Of a stretch of DNA of 64,000 bases, positions 20,164-31,865 are shown piece after piece (within the stretch, counting starts at the first letter, position 1; every line of letters begins with the position of its first letter). The notes under the pieces are model-generated. The model made no database searches and had not been told where the DNA came from. It saw only the letters and a program-made list of their open reading frames with translations. The translations under genes and the position numbers were made by a program. The stretch covers positions 999,398 to 1,063,397 of the forward strand of contig SIJG01000015.1 in the NCBI GenBank assembly GCA_023374025.1. Reading direction: 5' to 3'. This stretch comes from Heterodera schachtii. Taxonomy: Eukaryota > Nematoda > Chromadorea > Rhabditida > Heteroderidae.

Positions 20164-23100
20164 ATGGCACCGCCCGCCAAAAAAAAAAAAAAACTTTCCT
20201 CCGCTGAGCACCGCCTCATTTCTGCAACTGATACAAATCAACAGAAACCGTTGGGTGCATTTGTGAACGCATTTGGAGAACGACGAAGTATTCGCGTGGC
20301 CATGAAAAAGAATCATCGAATTTTGAGGAAAACGTGAGCCGATTTTCCACTTGTGTTTTTTTATTTCTTTGGTACTGAAGTGACTGATTTCACTGGGACT
20401 CAATTGTCCAAGAGCTCGTATATAATCTGTTTGACTTACCTAATTCTTGGGTTTTTAGGCGTAACATATCAAGAGCATTCGAATGATACCAAATTTGTCT
20501 TAATAATGTTAGGAGGGCCCGGGCCCTATTTTGCTTATTTTCCAGCATTTTTACCCGTCCAAAAACTGGTTCAAACGCGTTGCCGCAGACTTTTTTTTTA
20601 AATTCGAATATTTGACTTTCAAGTTCGGGTTAGGGGTTCGAAATTAACCGAAAATTCAGAGCGGCCTCAAAAAATCCCAGGAAAAGATGTTTTTTTTCAA
20701 AAAAAAAAGGGGTGGGGGTACCATCTAAACTATTACCGAAACCCTATAAAAGTGATTTTATGGGGGGGGGGTTTTGGCTCTGGGCCGTCAAATACATTTA
20801 TTTACTGCATTTTGCATCATTTCAGCTGGGTGTGCAACGACATTTGGATGAACATTTTCCCCCATTTTGACCGTGCTCAACTCGGCCTCAAAATGGCACT
20901 TCTTTCGCCACGTTTCAACGCGTTGGTCGACAAACATTTCGATGCCAAAAGCACATCATTGACACTTTGGAGATCAATCAGAATTCAAAAAGATACTGCT
21001 GCTTGGCCAGCAAAAGCAAAATTATCTGTACGCATTGGAAGCAAATTTGTGCATTTTCCATTGCCCGACTGTCAGCTGCACAACAACATCCGCTTTGAGG
21101 ACCTCCAGAATGAGTAAATCAAACAAAATTCAAAGAATAATGATAAATGATTCGGCGCTAGTTGAACAAAAAGTCGAAAATTCGAGTTTATTTAAAATTC
21201 TCACAATTGCCATAAAATTGATTAAAACTAGTCACAAATCATTGAAACTGAAACACCAAAAAATGATCATTTTGTTCAGATTCTAACATAAATTTTCAAA
21301 AATTCGACTTTTTGTTCTAATTTGGTTTTGGGGTTTGGGATATGTAAGCCCAAATAATTGTCATCTTCCTGATCATCGACCTCGAAAACCCCCCGGGTAC
21401 TTGGCTTCAGGACTTTTTAAACCGAAAAAAAAAAAAAAATTGAAGACCAAAAAATAAAAATTTTCCCAAAGACACACCTACCTCTTTTAAACTAGCGTCA
21501 GTCAATGCTTCCCTTTCAGTTACATTGACCACTCCGTCATCACTTTTCTCCGTGCCAACAAGCAAGTGTTTGACAACGGCACCAATATGCATTTGCATTT
21601 GACGGCTTACCCCTCCTATAAAGCCGTGAATGTCCAGCCAATTTGGGGTGTTTTTGCCCGCGAAATTTGGCCCATTTTTGCACCAAACATTCGCCATTTG
21701 AATTTTGCCTATGATGCGAATCTTGAAGATTTGCGTCGCCACACGTCGCCGACAATTCTCTCCGACCTCAACATCATTTCCATTTCCATACATTCCGATG
21801 ATTTGTTGCCCGATGCAATTGTTGGTGACGATGGGCCAAGTGCAAGTGCTGGCCAAGCGCTGTCCAAATGGTTGCACATGCCGAGAAAAGATGGGAAGCC
21901 GAAGCAACTGAGTTGTCGTGCAGTTTCGGGTTGTTGTGCTGGAACCACCAAATTTGTCAACAATTTCAAAGAGGTGTGTGGTCGGTCACGCTTTCGTAAA
22001 ACATTTTGGATTAAATGCCATTTGGGTAATATTTTCGACGATGCCCCCCCCCCCCCCTCTTTTTTTTGAAAAATAAAATTTTTGAAATTTTTTTTCGAGA
22101 AAAGGTCGTATTAGGGATTTTAAGGGTCTGATAATCTCCGAATCGGACATTAATTTCGACCTATGTCGAACGCCGGACCCGAATTCGAGCAAAAAGCAGA
22201 AAATTCGAATTTCTCATTTTTGCTCTTAAAATGGCTTACATATAGGGAAACAAACTAAAAAATCGACAATTCACTAATAAAAAATCATCTAAACCTTTTT
22301 TAGACAAAAATGAGAAATCCGAAAATTTGAACTTTCGATTTTTTGCTCGAATTCGGCTCCGGGGTTCGACATCACCATTTGCTTTTCGTGTCCCCATTTT
22401 TAGGCATTTCTCCGTGCCACCACCACTTTTTCGGCCAGCTACACAATTCGAATTGAATGTTTTAAACCATCGCCAATTGAGCCATTTGAATTGATGAACG
22501 AGCGGACCAACGAAATGTTGACTTTGGTGAATGAAGCAAAGGATAATGAAAATGCGGAGGAAGAAGATGATTATGAATATGTCGATTTGGTGTTGAAGCG
22601 ATGGCAAATTGGGGCAACGGTTCAATGGGAGGACGAAAAGAAGACGGCCAATTTGAACAATGTCAAATTTCATCTTTCTGAATTTGGGTGAGTGGCAGGC
22701 AACAGCTTTTGCTGGTACTAGTGCGGTTGGTACGCCACACACACAAAAAAAAAATTGTTTTAAACTCGTCTAAAAATGTTTCCAGTGTTTTAGAGTGAGC
22801 TGATATGAATCCTACCTCCATTTCGACCAATTCAGATTGCCTGATTCAAATTCGAACGTTTAGTCTAAAGGTCAAAAATTCTCAAAAAACTTTTTTACCT
22901 AAAATAAATATCATCAACAATACCTATGTCAAAAATTAGAGCAATTAATTTTCGCATGGACAAATTTTTTTTTACGTCGATCTGATTAACGAAAAAAATA
23001 AAGCACAGCTATTTAAATAATTTCATTGCAAAAAACTTAAATTTTTTTGAGAATTTTCGACTTTTAGACCAAATGTTCGAATTTGAGTCCGGGACTCTGA

Positions 23101-23348
23101 ATTAGTCGAAATGGAGGTCGGATTGATAATCAGCGCCCTCTAAAACCCTGGAAACATTTTTATACGACTTTAAACATTTTTTGTGGCGTACCAACTGCAC
23201 TAGTACCCTTTTGCTTTTATGATTTCGTCACATTTCATTTTATAGGCCATTGTCTCTACCAAAGATGGGCCAAAAGAATGCAAAAAATCGTCTGAAAATG
23301 AATCCCGGGCCCAGCGGATATCGGAAGAAAAAGCGAACGAATCATTGA
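20164..23348 (+). CDS. F-box-like protein of a cyst-nematode expanded family
   Basis: Five exons: 20164-20333, 20826-21113, 21520-21973, 22404-22687 and 23246-23348. All phases agree, giving 432 aa with no frame break. The start ATG is followed by a 15-A run coding five Lys. Exon 2 holds the F-box-like helix region, WVCNDIWMNIFPHFDRAQL then KMALLSPRFNALVDKHF. Exon 3 carries YIDHSVITFLRANKQVFDN, IWPIFAPNIRHLNFAYD, SPTILSDLNIISISIHSDD and GQALSKWLHMPRKDGKPK. From memory these blocks recur across a large family in Globodera and Heterodera. Exon 4 is acidic in its middle (EEEDDYEYVD). F-box proteins usually present substrates to SCF ubiquitin ligases; for this family the role is unproven. The last exon is short and basic, and its frame rests on the splice sites chosen. 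Introns hold MITEs. Confidence 0.8.
22160..22375. repeat. Inverted-repeat MITE in intron 3 of the F-box gene
   Basis: Arms around 22165-22200 and 22338-22372 share CCGGACCCGAATTCGAGC-type sequence in opposite orientation. Same family as 425-641. Confidence 0.65.
22714..23207. mobile_element. MITE with long inverted ends and perfect 8-bp target duplication
   Basis: Begins GGTACTAGTGC and ends GCACTAGTACC, with arms complementary for over 100 bp. The direct repeat CTTTTGCT flanks it at 22706-22713 and 23208-23215. It has no coding capacity. It sits 27 bp after the donor of the last F-box intron. Confidence 0.9.
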
Positions 23349-24150
23349 GAAATGATTGATCATTATGAATGGGAAGTGATCGGATAATTGCTCCATATTT
23401 ATTTGTAACTTTTTGCGGCGCCCAATTTTATAAATTTTGGTTAAAAAAAGGACCGGATGTGCCGATGAAATGGGCTGCCGAGAAAAAGCGCACTGACAAT
23501 TGGGTTTTTTGGATAGTTTTATTTATTTTTATGAATTTTCTATCCTCGTGTGCCCATCCCCCGTTTAAATTCAGTTTTTTTTTAATACAAAATGCCAGGG
23601 TTTCCAATTGTCCTGATTTGAAACGACGGGGGGGGGGGGGGGGAAATGAAGGGTGCTGTTAGTTTTCGACAATGGTGATCTCAACCGTGTTGGTTTCGAC
23701 GGGAGCAGTTCGTTCCCCCCCCCCCCCCCCCCCGAGAAATTTTTTTAAAAAAATTTACTAACTGAAAAAAAAATCTTAGAAAGTTTTTTTTTATAAGAAA
23801 ATTCGAAGAAAAAATTTTTTTTGAGAAATTTCTATAGTGAATTACTAAGATTCGTGATCAGCGACTTCGAAAACCTTTGGAAATATAAAAACAAAAACAA
23901 AAAATTTTCGGAAAATGGGGGGGGGGGGGCGACAAACTAGAGTATTACCAAAAAACTTGTTCTATATGGTATAATTCTCGTAAATTTTGAAAATTAATTT
24001 GATAAGCACAGGCTCTTTTATATGTATGTACATTGAAGAGGAATTTGCGATTTTCGAATTCTGCTTTAAGAGCATGTAGATTTGCATCTTGGCACTCAAA
24101 CATGGCATTTGTTAGCAGATGTTGTTCGCGCCCCGATTTGTACGTAATTT
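23349..24150. other. Spacer after the F-box gene
   Basis: AT-rich with long G and C runs (near 23630, 23716 and 23920). A GATTCGTGATCAGCGAC motif near 23850 is related to the edge of the CCGAATTCGAAC MITE family. No gene seen. Confidence 0.5.
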
Positions 24151-24159
24151 TTAAAATAA

Positions 24160-25346
24160 TGTCTAAAAATCGAACAGAAACAGAAACTATTTGCGAATGA
24201 GTTAGGGATTAGTGAAGATTAGGGATGGGAATTTAAGTCAAATGACTTTTTTTTGCTTACTCTAAATGGCCTTAAAATGACTTAAAAAGTGTTCTAAACT
24301 TTGTTTGAAGCTTCTAACATGCATTTTTTGTGACTTTTTTGACTTTTTTTACTGTTTGTCCCTTGGGTTCAATTCCCCTTTGGGACCTTACATTTTTCAT
24401 ATTTTTTAAATTAGTTTAATTGAAATTAATTAAAAATAAACTCTTTTACATTAAAATTATTTTTCGTATTTTTTAAAACAGCATAAAACCCATAAATTAA
24501 CAAATGATTGGACATTTTTTGGACAAAATCTGTTAATAAATTCACTCAAAAATTCAAAATTTTTCACGGCGGCGCCTATCGGCACCGCCGGACCCCCATT
24601 TTACCTTATTTTTTTGAAACTTTGACCCCAAATGGCAAAAAATAGCCCTTTATTTTCCATTGGTTCAAAAAAACGTAAATTTGTTCATTTTTTGGAAAAA
24701 ATCTGTCTGCTAACAAATCGCATTAAAAATTAAAAAAATTTTCAAGCGGCACCTATTGGCACCACCTGTTCTGCCCCCTGTATTCAAAGTTTTTTGGAAA
24801 AAGCACACCGCAAAAAAAAGCGTTTACCTATATGGTTTAGTTTCTTTAAAATATCTTTTGGGAATTTTTCCAGCGAATAAATTCCGCTTTCTAAAATAAA
24901 TTTAAATAAAAAAATCATTAGAAAATTTTTTTTATAATCACGGATCACGGCTCACGGATCACGGGAATCACGGGGGTTTTGGGGTGCCGTGATCACGGTT
25001 CACGGATTTTTTTGGAAGCCCCGTGATCACGGCTCACGGATTTCCGTGATTGGAAATCACGGCCAGCCCTGGTTTGTATGCCTATTTAGGTACCTATTTA
25101 TAAAATTAAGTGCCAAAAAATACGACCAAAATGTTATTCTAAAAATTGTTAAAATGAGATTTTTTAACTTTCTTCTAATTTTTCAGGACTTTTTTGCATT
25201 TTTTTCGTGCTTTTTTGGGTTTTTTGGTGACTTTTTGGCTATTTTTTATGGCTTTTTTAGTCTTAGAAGATTTTTAGTGACTTAAATTCCCAGCCCTAGT
25301 GAAGATACATTAAGAAAATGGACAAAGGAATTTTACATTGAAATTG
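24160..25346 (+). pseudogene. Secreted HTH family relic split by a hAT-like MITE
   Basis: The bases before 24220 and after 25298 join into a family HTH2 segment, KQKLFANELGISEDTLRKW then TKEFYIEIGNL and a stop. Only this C-terminal part of exon 1 remains. The upstream half and the third repeat are not found in place. The MITE inserted inside the codons for the recognition-helix region, so the relic was already present, or still a gene, at insertion. Confidence 0.8.
24220..25298. mobile_element. hAT-like element inserted in an HTH family copy
   Basis: Begins TAGGGATGGGAATTTAAGTC and ends with GACTTAAATTCCCAGCCCTA. The 8-bp target duplication GTGAAGAT lies at 24212-24219 and 25299-25306. The 1079-bp interior has no transposase. 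It holds the GC-rich GGCGCCTATCGGCACCGCC core at about 24568-24591 and a nested palindrome of ATCACGG words at about 24935-25075, which may be a second element. Confidence 0.9.
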
Positions 25347-25364
25347 GCAATTTATAACCTTTTT

Positions 25365-26545
25365 GTTTGCAAATACAATTATTTTGACGATTATTATGAT
25401 AATTTGAACAGTTTCATTTTCTTTCATTTTTTTTTTCATTTCCCATTCTTTTGTCAAATATTATATCTTTCACCATAAATCGAAATTAAAAGATAAACCC
25501 CTTTTTCCTAAAAACAATATTGTTATATAATAAATATTATATTTTTTATTGAAATAAAATGCAAAATTAAACGGGGAATTTGGCAAAAAATCAATCTTTA
25601 AACAGAAAAGAAAAAATAATATTTTTATATAACTATATTAAATAATATAATTAATAGGGCTGGGAATTTTATGTAAATACATTTTTTTTTCCTGGCTTCT
25701 CCATGCTCTGATTAGTAGGAAAACACTTTCTTTTTTGTGTTGGCCACCAAAAGTTGGGACTTTTATTCACATATTTTTACATATTTAGTGGTTTTATACA
25801 TATTTTGAACTTTTTTGCATTTTTTCGTACATATTTTGCAATTTTTGAGAATTTTAAAGGAATTTTTATTAAATGCGCCCCCAAGAAATGCCCAAAATTT
25901 CCCATTTTTTTCAAAAATTTTGAAAACAGAAAATTTTTGTGAAAAAATTTTTTTTTTTTTTGAAAATGCGATATCAAAAATTAATTTTTTAAGTACTAAA
26001 AGATAATTCTAAGCCTATTTAGGTCATTTTTATGGCAATTTGTTCCTATTTCACCTTTACGAAGATTTTTTTTCCAAAAAAAAAAATTTTTAAATTTTTT
26101 TTACATATTTTAGTACATATTTGAGGGTTTTTGTACATATTTCATACATATTTTGGTGTTTTTTTACATATTTTATTTACATATTTTGCAAATTTTGTTA
26201 CATAAAAACATGGAATGAATCAGCCAAACTCAAATCATTTTGGCAATTATTATAATAATTTGAATCTTTCAAAAAGTCTCATTTTCTTCTATTTTTTCAT
26301 TTTCCCATTCTTTGGTCAAATATTTTTCACCAAAAATTGGCCCACAAAAATTGGCCAAAGTTTTTTCTTTTCATTTTAAGCCAAATATTAAAAGAAGATT
26401 TTATAGGTTCAATTATTTATAAATTAAAAAATAAAGCCCGTTTTCCTAATATTATTATAATAAATAATTATTTTTATTGAAATAAAATGCAAAAAAAAAA
26501 AAAAAAAACAGAAAATTTGGCAAAAATCAATCTTTCAATAAAAAT
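25365..26545. repeat. Tandemly repeated HTH-family remnants around a MITE
   Basis: Blocks at about 25365-25600 and 26228-26545 resemble each other. On the minus strand both contain a decayed form of the family motif around AAATATTTGACCAAAGAATG. Between them a repeat (25657-26225) starts TAGGGCTGGGAATTTTATG and is rich in TACATATTTT words. Inverted copies lie at 31085-31637 and, partly, 28905-29250. Confidence 0.6.
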
Positions 26546-26708
26546 AATATTTACTGGCCCACTTTGATTTTTAGTTAAAATATTGCAATTTAATTTGAAT
26601 GTTCAGATTTTTATTGCATATAATTTCATTAGAATCAGAAAAACTAAGAGAAGAATTATTATTTATTTTAATATTACAAGTAACAAATATATATATATAT
26701 TCAATTTA

Positions 26709-27532
26709 ATGGAATTTTATCATATAATTTTTTTGCTATTATTATTCATAATCAATTCAACGACAAAACTTTCGCAGTTGATAATTTGTGTGAAAACAAT
26801 TCGAAAATTCGGCCAACTTTTGATGAAATATTTGGCCAAAGATGGGAAACTGATCAAAACTCAAATTGGCAACAAATTGATCAAAACTTAAATTGGCAAA
26901 ATGAGCAAAATGAATTAAATTTGGTCGATTCAATTGGCAATGATCAGAACAATGAACAATTTAATGATCAGCAAAAATGTGAAATTGTTCATAAATTTTA
27001 CGCAATAAAAGAAGGAATTAAGAAAAGGGGAAAATATTCGACAAAAAATTGGAATAAAATTGAGCAAAAAATTGCGAAAAAATTGGGAATTAACCGAACA
27101 AAAATTTTTAAATGGAAAAAAGATTTAAATTTAAAGAAAAATAAAATAAATGATAAAAATTATTATGAAAAGAAAAAGAGAGAATTTATTGAACGAATTG
27201 ATGAGATTAAAACAATGCCGAAAAATGGGAAACAGAAACAATTTGCGAAAGAGTTGGGCATTAGCAAAGAAACATTAAGAAAATGGAAAAAGGAATTTGG
27301 CATTGAAATGAGAAAAAGTACATTTAAATAAAGATTTTAATTTTTATTTATTTGTTTTTAATTTTTTGATATTTTAGATGGAATTCGCTATACGAACGAA
27401 GAAAAAGCACAAAAATTGGAAATTTATTATAAAATGAAAAATGAGAATCCTTCATTATTTGAAAAAGAAATTGCCGAATTATTTAAAATCTCCGAAAGCA
27501 CCCTCACAAATTGGAAAAACCAAAATTTGTGA
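26709..27532 (+). pseudogene. Secreted triple-HTH family copy 1, single frameshift
   Basis: The ATG at 26709 starts a hydrophobic leader, MEFYHIIFLLLLFIINS. The mature protein continues in another frame from about 26765 (NNSKIRPTFDEIFGQRW), so one base is missing compared with the intact paralogues. Exon 1 then runs openly through HTH1 (INRTKIFKWKKDL) and HTH2 (FAKELGISKETLRKWKKEF) to the donor at 27318. Exon 2, 27378-27532, encodes HTH3 (GIRYTNEEKAQKLE to KISESTLTNWKNQNL). Everything after the leader is intact, so this may be a working gene with a sequence error and not a true pseudogene. It lacks the upstream block shared by the copies at 48993, 60987 and 63639. Confidence 0.8.
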
Positions 27533-28385
27533 TTTGTGTCAGAGAAGCAGATGAAGCAGCCTTGGGAATGAGAATCAACAACAAAAAAATTCACACCTAG
27601 CCTGGCTATACCTAAAAAATTTGAATAAATTTGATTTATTTGAAAACGATTTGATTTGCATATTCAGGTTATTGTAAGCTGAAAAAATAAATTTCACTAA
27701 TCAAAAATAATGAACAAAACAAGAGTTTTACAGGGACGGTCCCAGGGGGTAAGACCCCTCCGCACCCGAAAATTTTAAGGAAAAAATAGTATTGTTGCTG
27801 AAAATTTTAGATGTTCCTTGCTGGTACCCCGCCCAGACCTATCCTCACCCAAATTTTCCAAAAAATTTTGCTAAATTTTCAAAAAAATCCACAATTTTTT
27901 GATGAAAATCTGCTAAAAATGGCTCAAAATCGCAAAATTTGACTTTTTTGGACAAAATTCGTTAACCAATAGTATTAAAAAAAATTTTGAAATATTTCAG
28001 GTCATTTCTTAGGAGTGTTTTTTCCAGATTTTATTGCATTTTTAATGGAATTTTTCGGGAAAAACGCCAAAGAAGCACCCAAAACGGCAAAATGCCAAAA
28101 AGGCACACGAAAAACCCGAAAAAGGCAAAAAAAAAAAAGAGGCATAATAAAAGTCAACGTAGAAGCTTCAAACCAAGTGGAATTCCAAATTTAGGGGTGT
28201 AATTTTTTAAATAGCTATTTTTAATTTGAAAATAATTTAAAATTAAGGAAAAAGATTTTATTCACTGATTGCAGTTACAAAATATTTTCTTAGCAAATAT
28301 TGAACAAGAAAAAAAAAATTTGGGGGAAGAATTTTTGTGAAATTTTTCCAATTCTTAGGGGTGTATTTTGAAAACTTTTATGTCG
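27533..28385. repeat. Repeat-rich spacer with MITE remnants
   Basis: Holds AAAAAGGCATAATAAAAGTC near 28140, similar to a block at about 50250 behind copy 2. A minus-strand remnant of the 2998-3623 hAT-like interior lies at about 28190-28385. No intact gene. Confidence 0.55.
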
Positions 28386-28401
28386 ATTCTTTCATTTTAA
28401 G

Positions 28402-28550
28402 AATACCATTTGAATGAAGAAAGAATGTGCAAAATGAATGATTATTTGAAAATGAAGAAAGCAAATCCGTCCTTGAATGATAAAGGAATTGCTGGATTTT
28501 TAAAAATCTCATTGACAACCCTAAAAAGATGGAAGCAAAAGTTTTTATAA
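28402..28550 (+). pseudogene. Orphan last exon of the HTH family
   Basis: After an acceptor (CATTTTAAG) one frame reads YHLNEERMCKMNDYLKMKKA, then PSLNDKGIAGFLKISLTTLK and RWKQKFL before a stop. This matches exon 2 (HTH3) of the intact paralogues in length and phase. No exon 1 precedes it; MITE-derived sequence directly abuts it. The frame is undamaged, so the loss of exon 1 is probably recent. Confidence 0.8.
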
Positions 28551-28804
28551 ATTTTTCTATTCTGTCTTTGCGCTGAAATGATGCTTTTATTTTTATATTT
28601 TGACTATATTCCAATTAATTTTTGCTCTTCATTTGTAGCTTTTCATAAAGAGTGACCGTAATTGATACTAATTTTGAATAAATTAGCATGTAAATTAGTT
28701 GGCTTTTTCCTTTTTGATTGGCATTTTTTAAATTAATTCCCGCAAATTATTGCTAATTTTCTATTAAATTCACAGTTTAATGATGAGTGCGGAAACTGTT
28801 TTTA

Positions 28805-29250
28805 TTAGACATTGTACGGGACCGGGACCTGTACTGAAAAACACGTACAACTGAGTACCAAGGGTCCCGGTTTTGATTTCTGTTGACCGGGACCGGGAAA
28901 GGTCCCGGTTGAAATATGTACTAAAATATGTAAATAAAAATTTTTTTAATATCTCATTTTTTGAAAAAAATCGATTTTTGAGGGATACATTTTCAAAAAA
29001 AAGCATTTTTAATAAATTCTCAAAAATCCTCAAAATTATGCAAAAAAAAATGAAAATATGTACAAAAAATTGCGAGATATGTACGAAAAAGTCCAAAATA
29101 TATATAAAAATATATACATATGTAATATGTAGAAAAATCCGAAAAGATGTAAATAAAAGTCCCAACTTTTGTTCGCAAACACAAAAAAGAAAGTGTTTTT
29201 CCTATTAATTAGGCTATAGAGAATCCAGGAAAAAAATATTTTACATAAAA
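28805..29250. repeat. Truncated GGGACC element next to a MITE fragment
   Basis: 28805-28910 has CGGGACCGGGACC at one side only. 28905-29250 resembles the reverse complement of 25657-26225 (ATATGTAC words, then CAAACACAAAAAAGAAAGTG). Confidence 0.6.
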
Positions 29251-29391
29251 AATGAACCCTGGTAACGACAGTTTGAAAAACAAAAAACATTCTTTAAGAT
29301 TATGAAAAAAATGCTAATTTTTTTCATATTTTAGGGACGGACATGCAAAGAGACAGGATTTAGGGGTATCTTGTTGTTAGCGCTAAAAGCG

Positions 29392-29782
29392 TGACCGGAA
29401 AATGCGTCAGTGATACAAATATTTTAGATATTACATTCTGTAGTACTGGTTTTGTAATATAGAAATATAATTCTATAAGAATATCGTTCTGAATTTCGAA
29501 CCCCGAACCCGAATTCGAACAAAAGGTCGAGAGTCAAAATTTTCGAAATTAGTGTTTTTCTTCAAAGTCGGTTTAAATACACGGAAACAAACTGAAAGCC
29601 ATAAATACTTCAATAAAAGATCATTTATGCTGTTTTTGAACCGAAGAGACGAAATTCGGAAATTTGGACTTTCGACTTTTTGTTCAAATTCGGGTCCGGG
29701 GTCCGAAATTGGCCGAAATGATACTTCGTGGTAAAACGCAAGGAACTTGTTTTTATAGTTTCACTGACGCATTTCCCGGTCA
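29392..29782. mobile_element. MITE with TGACCGG ends
   Basis: Begins TGACCGGAAAATGCGTCAGT and ends with ACTGACGCATTTCCCGGTCA. Inner arms carry the CCGAATTCGAAC core of the 425-641 family. No clear target duplication seen. Confidence 0.7.
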
Positions 29783-29895
29783 AGATAAATTGACCGACAA
29801 AATTCAGCTTTTAAAGTAAGAGAAAAGTAATTGGCTAAGAAACTAAGTGTGGTGGTCATTGATTGGACGCGTAAACTGCAGGTATTTTCGGCTAT

Positions 29896-30822
29896 TATTT
29901 ATATATTATTATATTTGGATGTTTGATGTCGAATTTTCAAAGACGAATTTAAAAAAATTTATGGCGGCACTTTGTTTTTGATCTTTGCTCTTTTTGCCAT
30001 TGGCTTTTGTTACAAATCAAACAGAAAATGCCCCATTTTTGCCTCCCATCCCTGGATAAAATTGTTTGGCATCTTTTCGATATCTGGGTCTCCGATTGAA
30101 ACTCGGAAACTTTAATAGCGGTGCCATAGATTATTTAATTCAAAAAAGCAAAATTGGCATTAAAAATGAGGTGCGGCTTTTCCCTTTGATGTTGGATGTA
30201 AGGTTGGAGATTCTTCAAATCATCCGCCCGTTGGTCTTTGGTGATTATTATTATTATGTTTTGTTTCGACGATTTTTATCCATCAATCCCACCAAATTCA
30301 TTCATCACTCATTTACTTGTTCATGTTCATTCAATTCATCCATTTTATTGTGCGTTTGTTTGGGACGAAACCCAACTCGTACTGCCCCAACTCGTACTGT
30401 TTTTCGACAAAAAATCATCATAACTTTTGTTAAAGTCAACCAAATTAAACATTCTTGGTATCATCCTTTAGCCCTTAAAAATTCTCTATCAAAAAGCAAA
30501 ATGTAAGAAAATTTTATTGCTTTAAAAAAAAGTTGTGACCAAAAATCTTAAAAAAAATTTTTTTTTGTCCATAACTTTTTTCAAACTTGTTGAAATTTTT
30601 TGAAACACTTGGTAGTAGATAGAGAATTTTAAGGGCTATTGAATGATACTAAGAATGTTTAATTTTGTCGACTCTAACAAATGTTAAGACCATTTTTGTT
30701 TGTCGAGAAACAGTACGAGTTGGCCTAGTACGAGTTGGGTTTTTCCCGTTTGTTTGCCCGCCCCGTCCATTTTTTTTGCCCACTTTTTGCGGAATGTTTC
30801 TTATTGCGGTTATTGCTTTTAA
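29896..30822. repeat. RNFT downstream flank, copy B, interrupted by a MITE
   Basis: Homologous to 18885-19400. Homology runs to about 30362, breaks for the 384-bp MITE, and resumes at 30757 (CCGTCCATTTTTTTTGCC). The RNFT coding sequence itself was not copied. Confidence 0.85.
30363..30746. mobile_element. MULE-like MITE, 10-bp target duplication
   Basis: Begins GGACGAAACCCAACTCGTAC and ends GTACGAGTTGGGTTTTTCC, with arms complementary for about 130 bp. CGTTTGTTTG flanks it at 30353-30362 and 30747-30756. A 9-11 bp duplication with long inverted ends is the Mutator-like pattern. Copy A of the host sequence lacks the insert. Confidence 0.92.
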
Positions 30823-31084
30823 TGAACTAAGCGAATTAACTAATTTTAGAATGAACATTATAATCTAAATTTTAGGTACCCCCCGACCGCTTTTTCATAT
30901 TCGAGAAAATGCGAAGCCCTCCCCCCCCCCCCCCCCCCTCCCCCCCCTCCCGCCCTCACAAAATTTTGAAAAAGAGAACGAAATACGGGCACCGCCGGAA
31001 TCCATTTTGATTATTTTTTCTCATTTTTGACAGGTTTTAGCATTTCTGACCAAATTCATACCAGGTTGCAGCACCATAATTTAA

Positions 31085-31637
31085 AAAAAATTAAAATTTA
31101 TCTACACATTGTAAATTTAAAAAAATGGCAAAAACAAATTAAATTTTATGTAACAAAATTTGCAAACTATGTAATTAAAATATGTAAAAAAAAAACACCG
31201 AAATATATATGAAATATGTACAAAAACCCTCAAATATGTACTAAAATATGTAAAAAAAATTTTTTTTTAATGGTTATTTTTTTGGAAAAAAATTTCTTCG
31301 TAAATGGTAAATAGGCAAAAAAATGCAATAAAAATGACCTAAACAGGCTTAGAATTGCCTTTTAGTATTTTATAAATTAATTTGATATATATAATTTTTG
31401 GAAAAAAGCCGATTTTTATGGGTACATTTTCAAAAAAATTTATTAAATTTTTCAGAAGAAATTTCTGTAGATTCTCAAAAATCCCAAAAATGTAAAAAAA
31501 AATAATGCGAAAAATTGCGGAATATTAAATAAAAGTCCCGATTTTGTTCGCAAACACAAAAAAGAAAGTGTTTTTCCAACTAATCAGAGCATGGAGAAGC
31601 CAGGAAAAAAATGTATTTACATAAAATTCCCAGCCCT
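31085..31637. repeat. Inverted copy of the 25657-26225 MITE
   Basis: Reads on the minus strand as the 25657-26225 repeat and ends AAAATTCCCAGCCCTA. The gap 30823-31084 before it holds a C-run of mixed length near 30920. Confidence 0.7.
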
Positions 31638-31799
31638 ATTAATCAGTAAAGACCCTATTTTTTGAATCTAAATTCCCAATTTTCCAAACCCCAATTTTCC
31701 CCGGCCTCCAAATTTCATGAATTCTCGGTTCTCTCCCCCGCCCCGCGCCCTCTCATTATCTTGGCACTTGGAAAACCCCGGCGAAAATCCCTCTCTGAA

Positions 31800-31865
31800 A
31801 TGCCATCCATCTTCATCATCATCATCCTCCTCGTCATCCAATCTCTCGTGGGAACAGTCCATTAA
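31800..31865 (+). CDS. Candidate signal-peptide exon
   Basis: ATG at 31800 gives MPSIFIIIILLVIQSLVGT, a good leader, with possible donors just after. It could be the first exon of the CUB-domain receptor starting at 37915, but no linking exon with the right phase was found, and the ATC repeat itself produces the Ile run. A GC-rich block at 32080-32270 downstream was not resolved into an exon. Confidence 0.25.
   Translation: MPSIFIIIILLVIQSLVGTVH

Noticed and set aside
25657..31637. A single 6-kb transposon between TAGGGCTGGG and CCCAGCCCTA
   Set aside because: The two ends belong to two inverted copies of a ~560-bp repeat, and the flanking 8-mers do not match.
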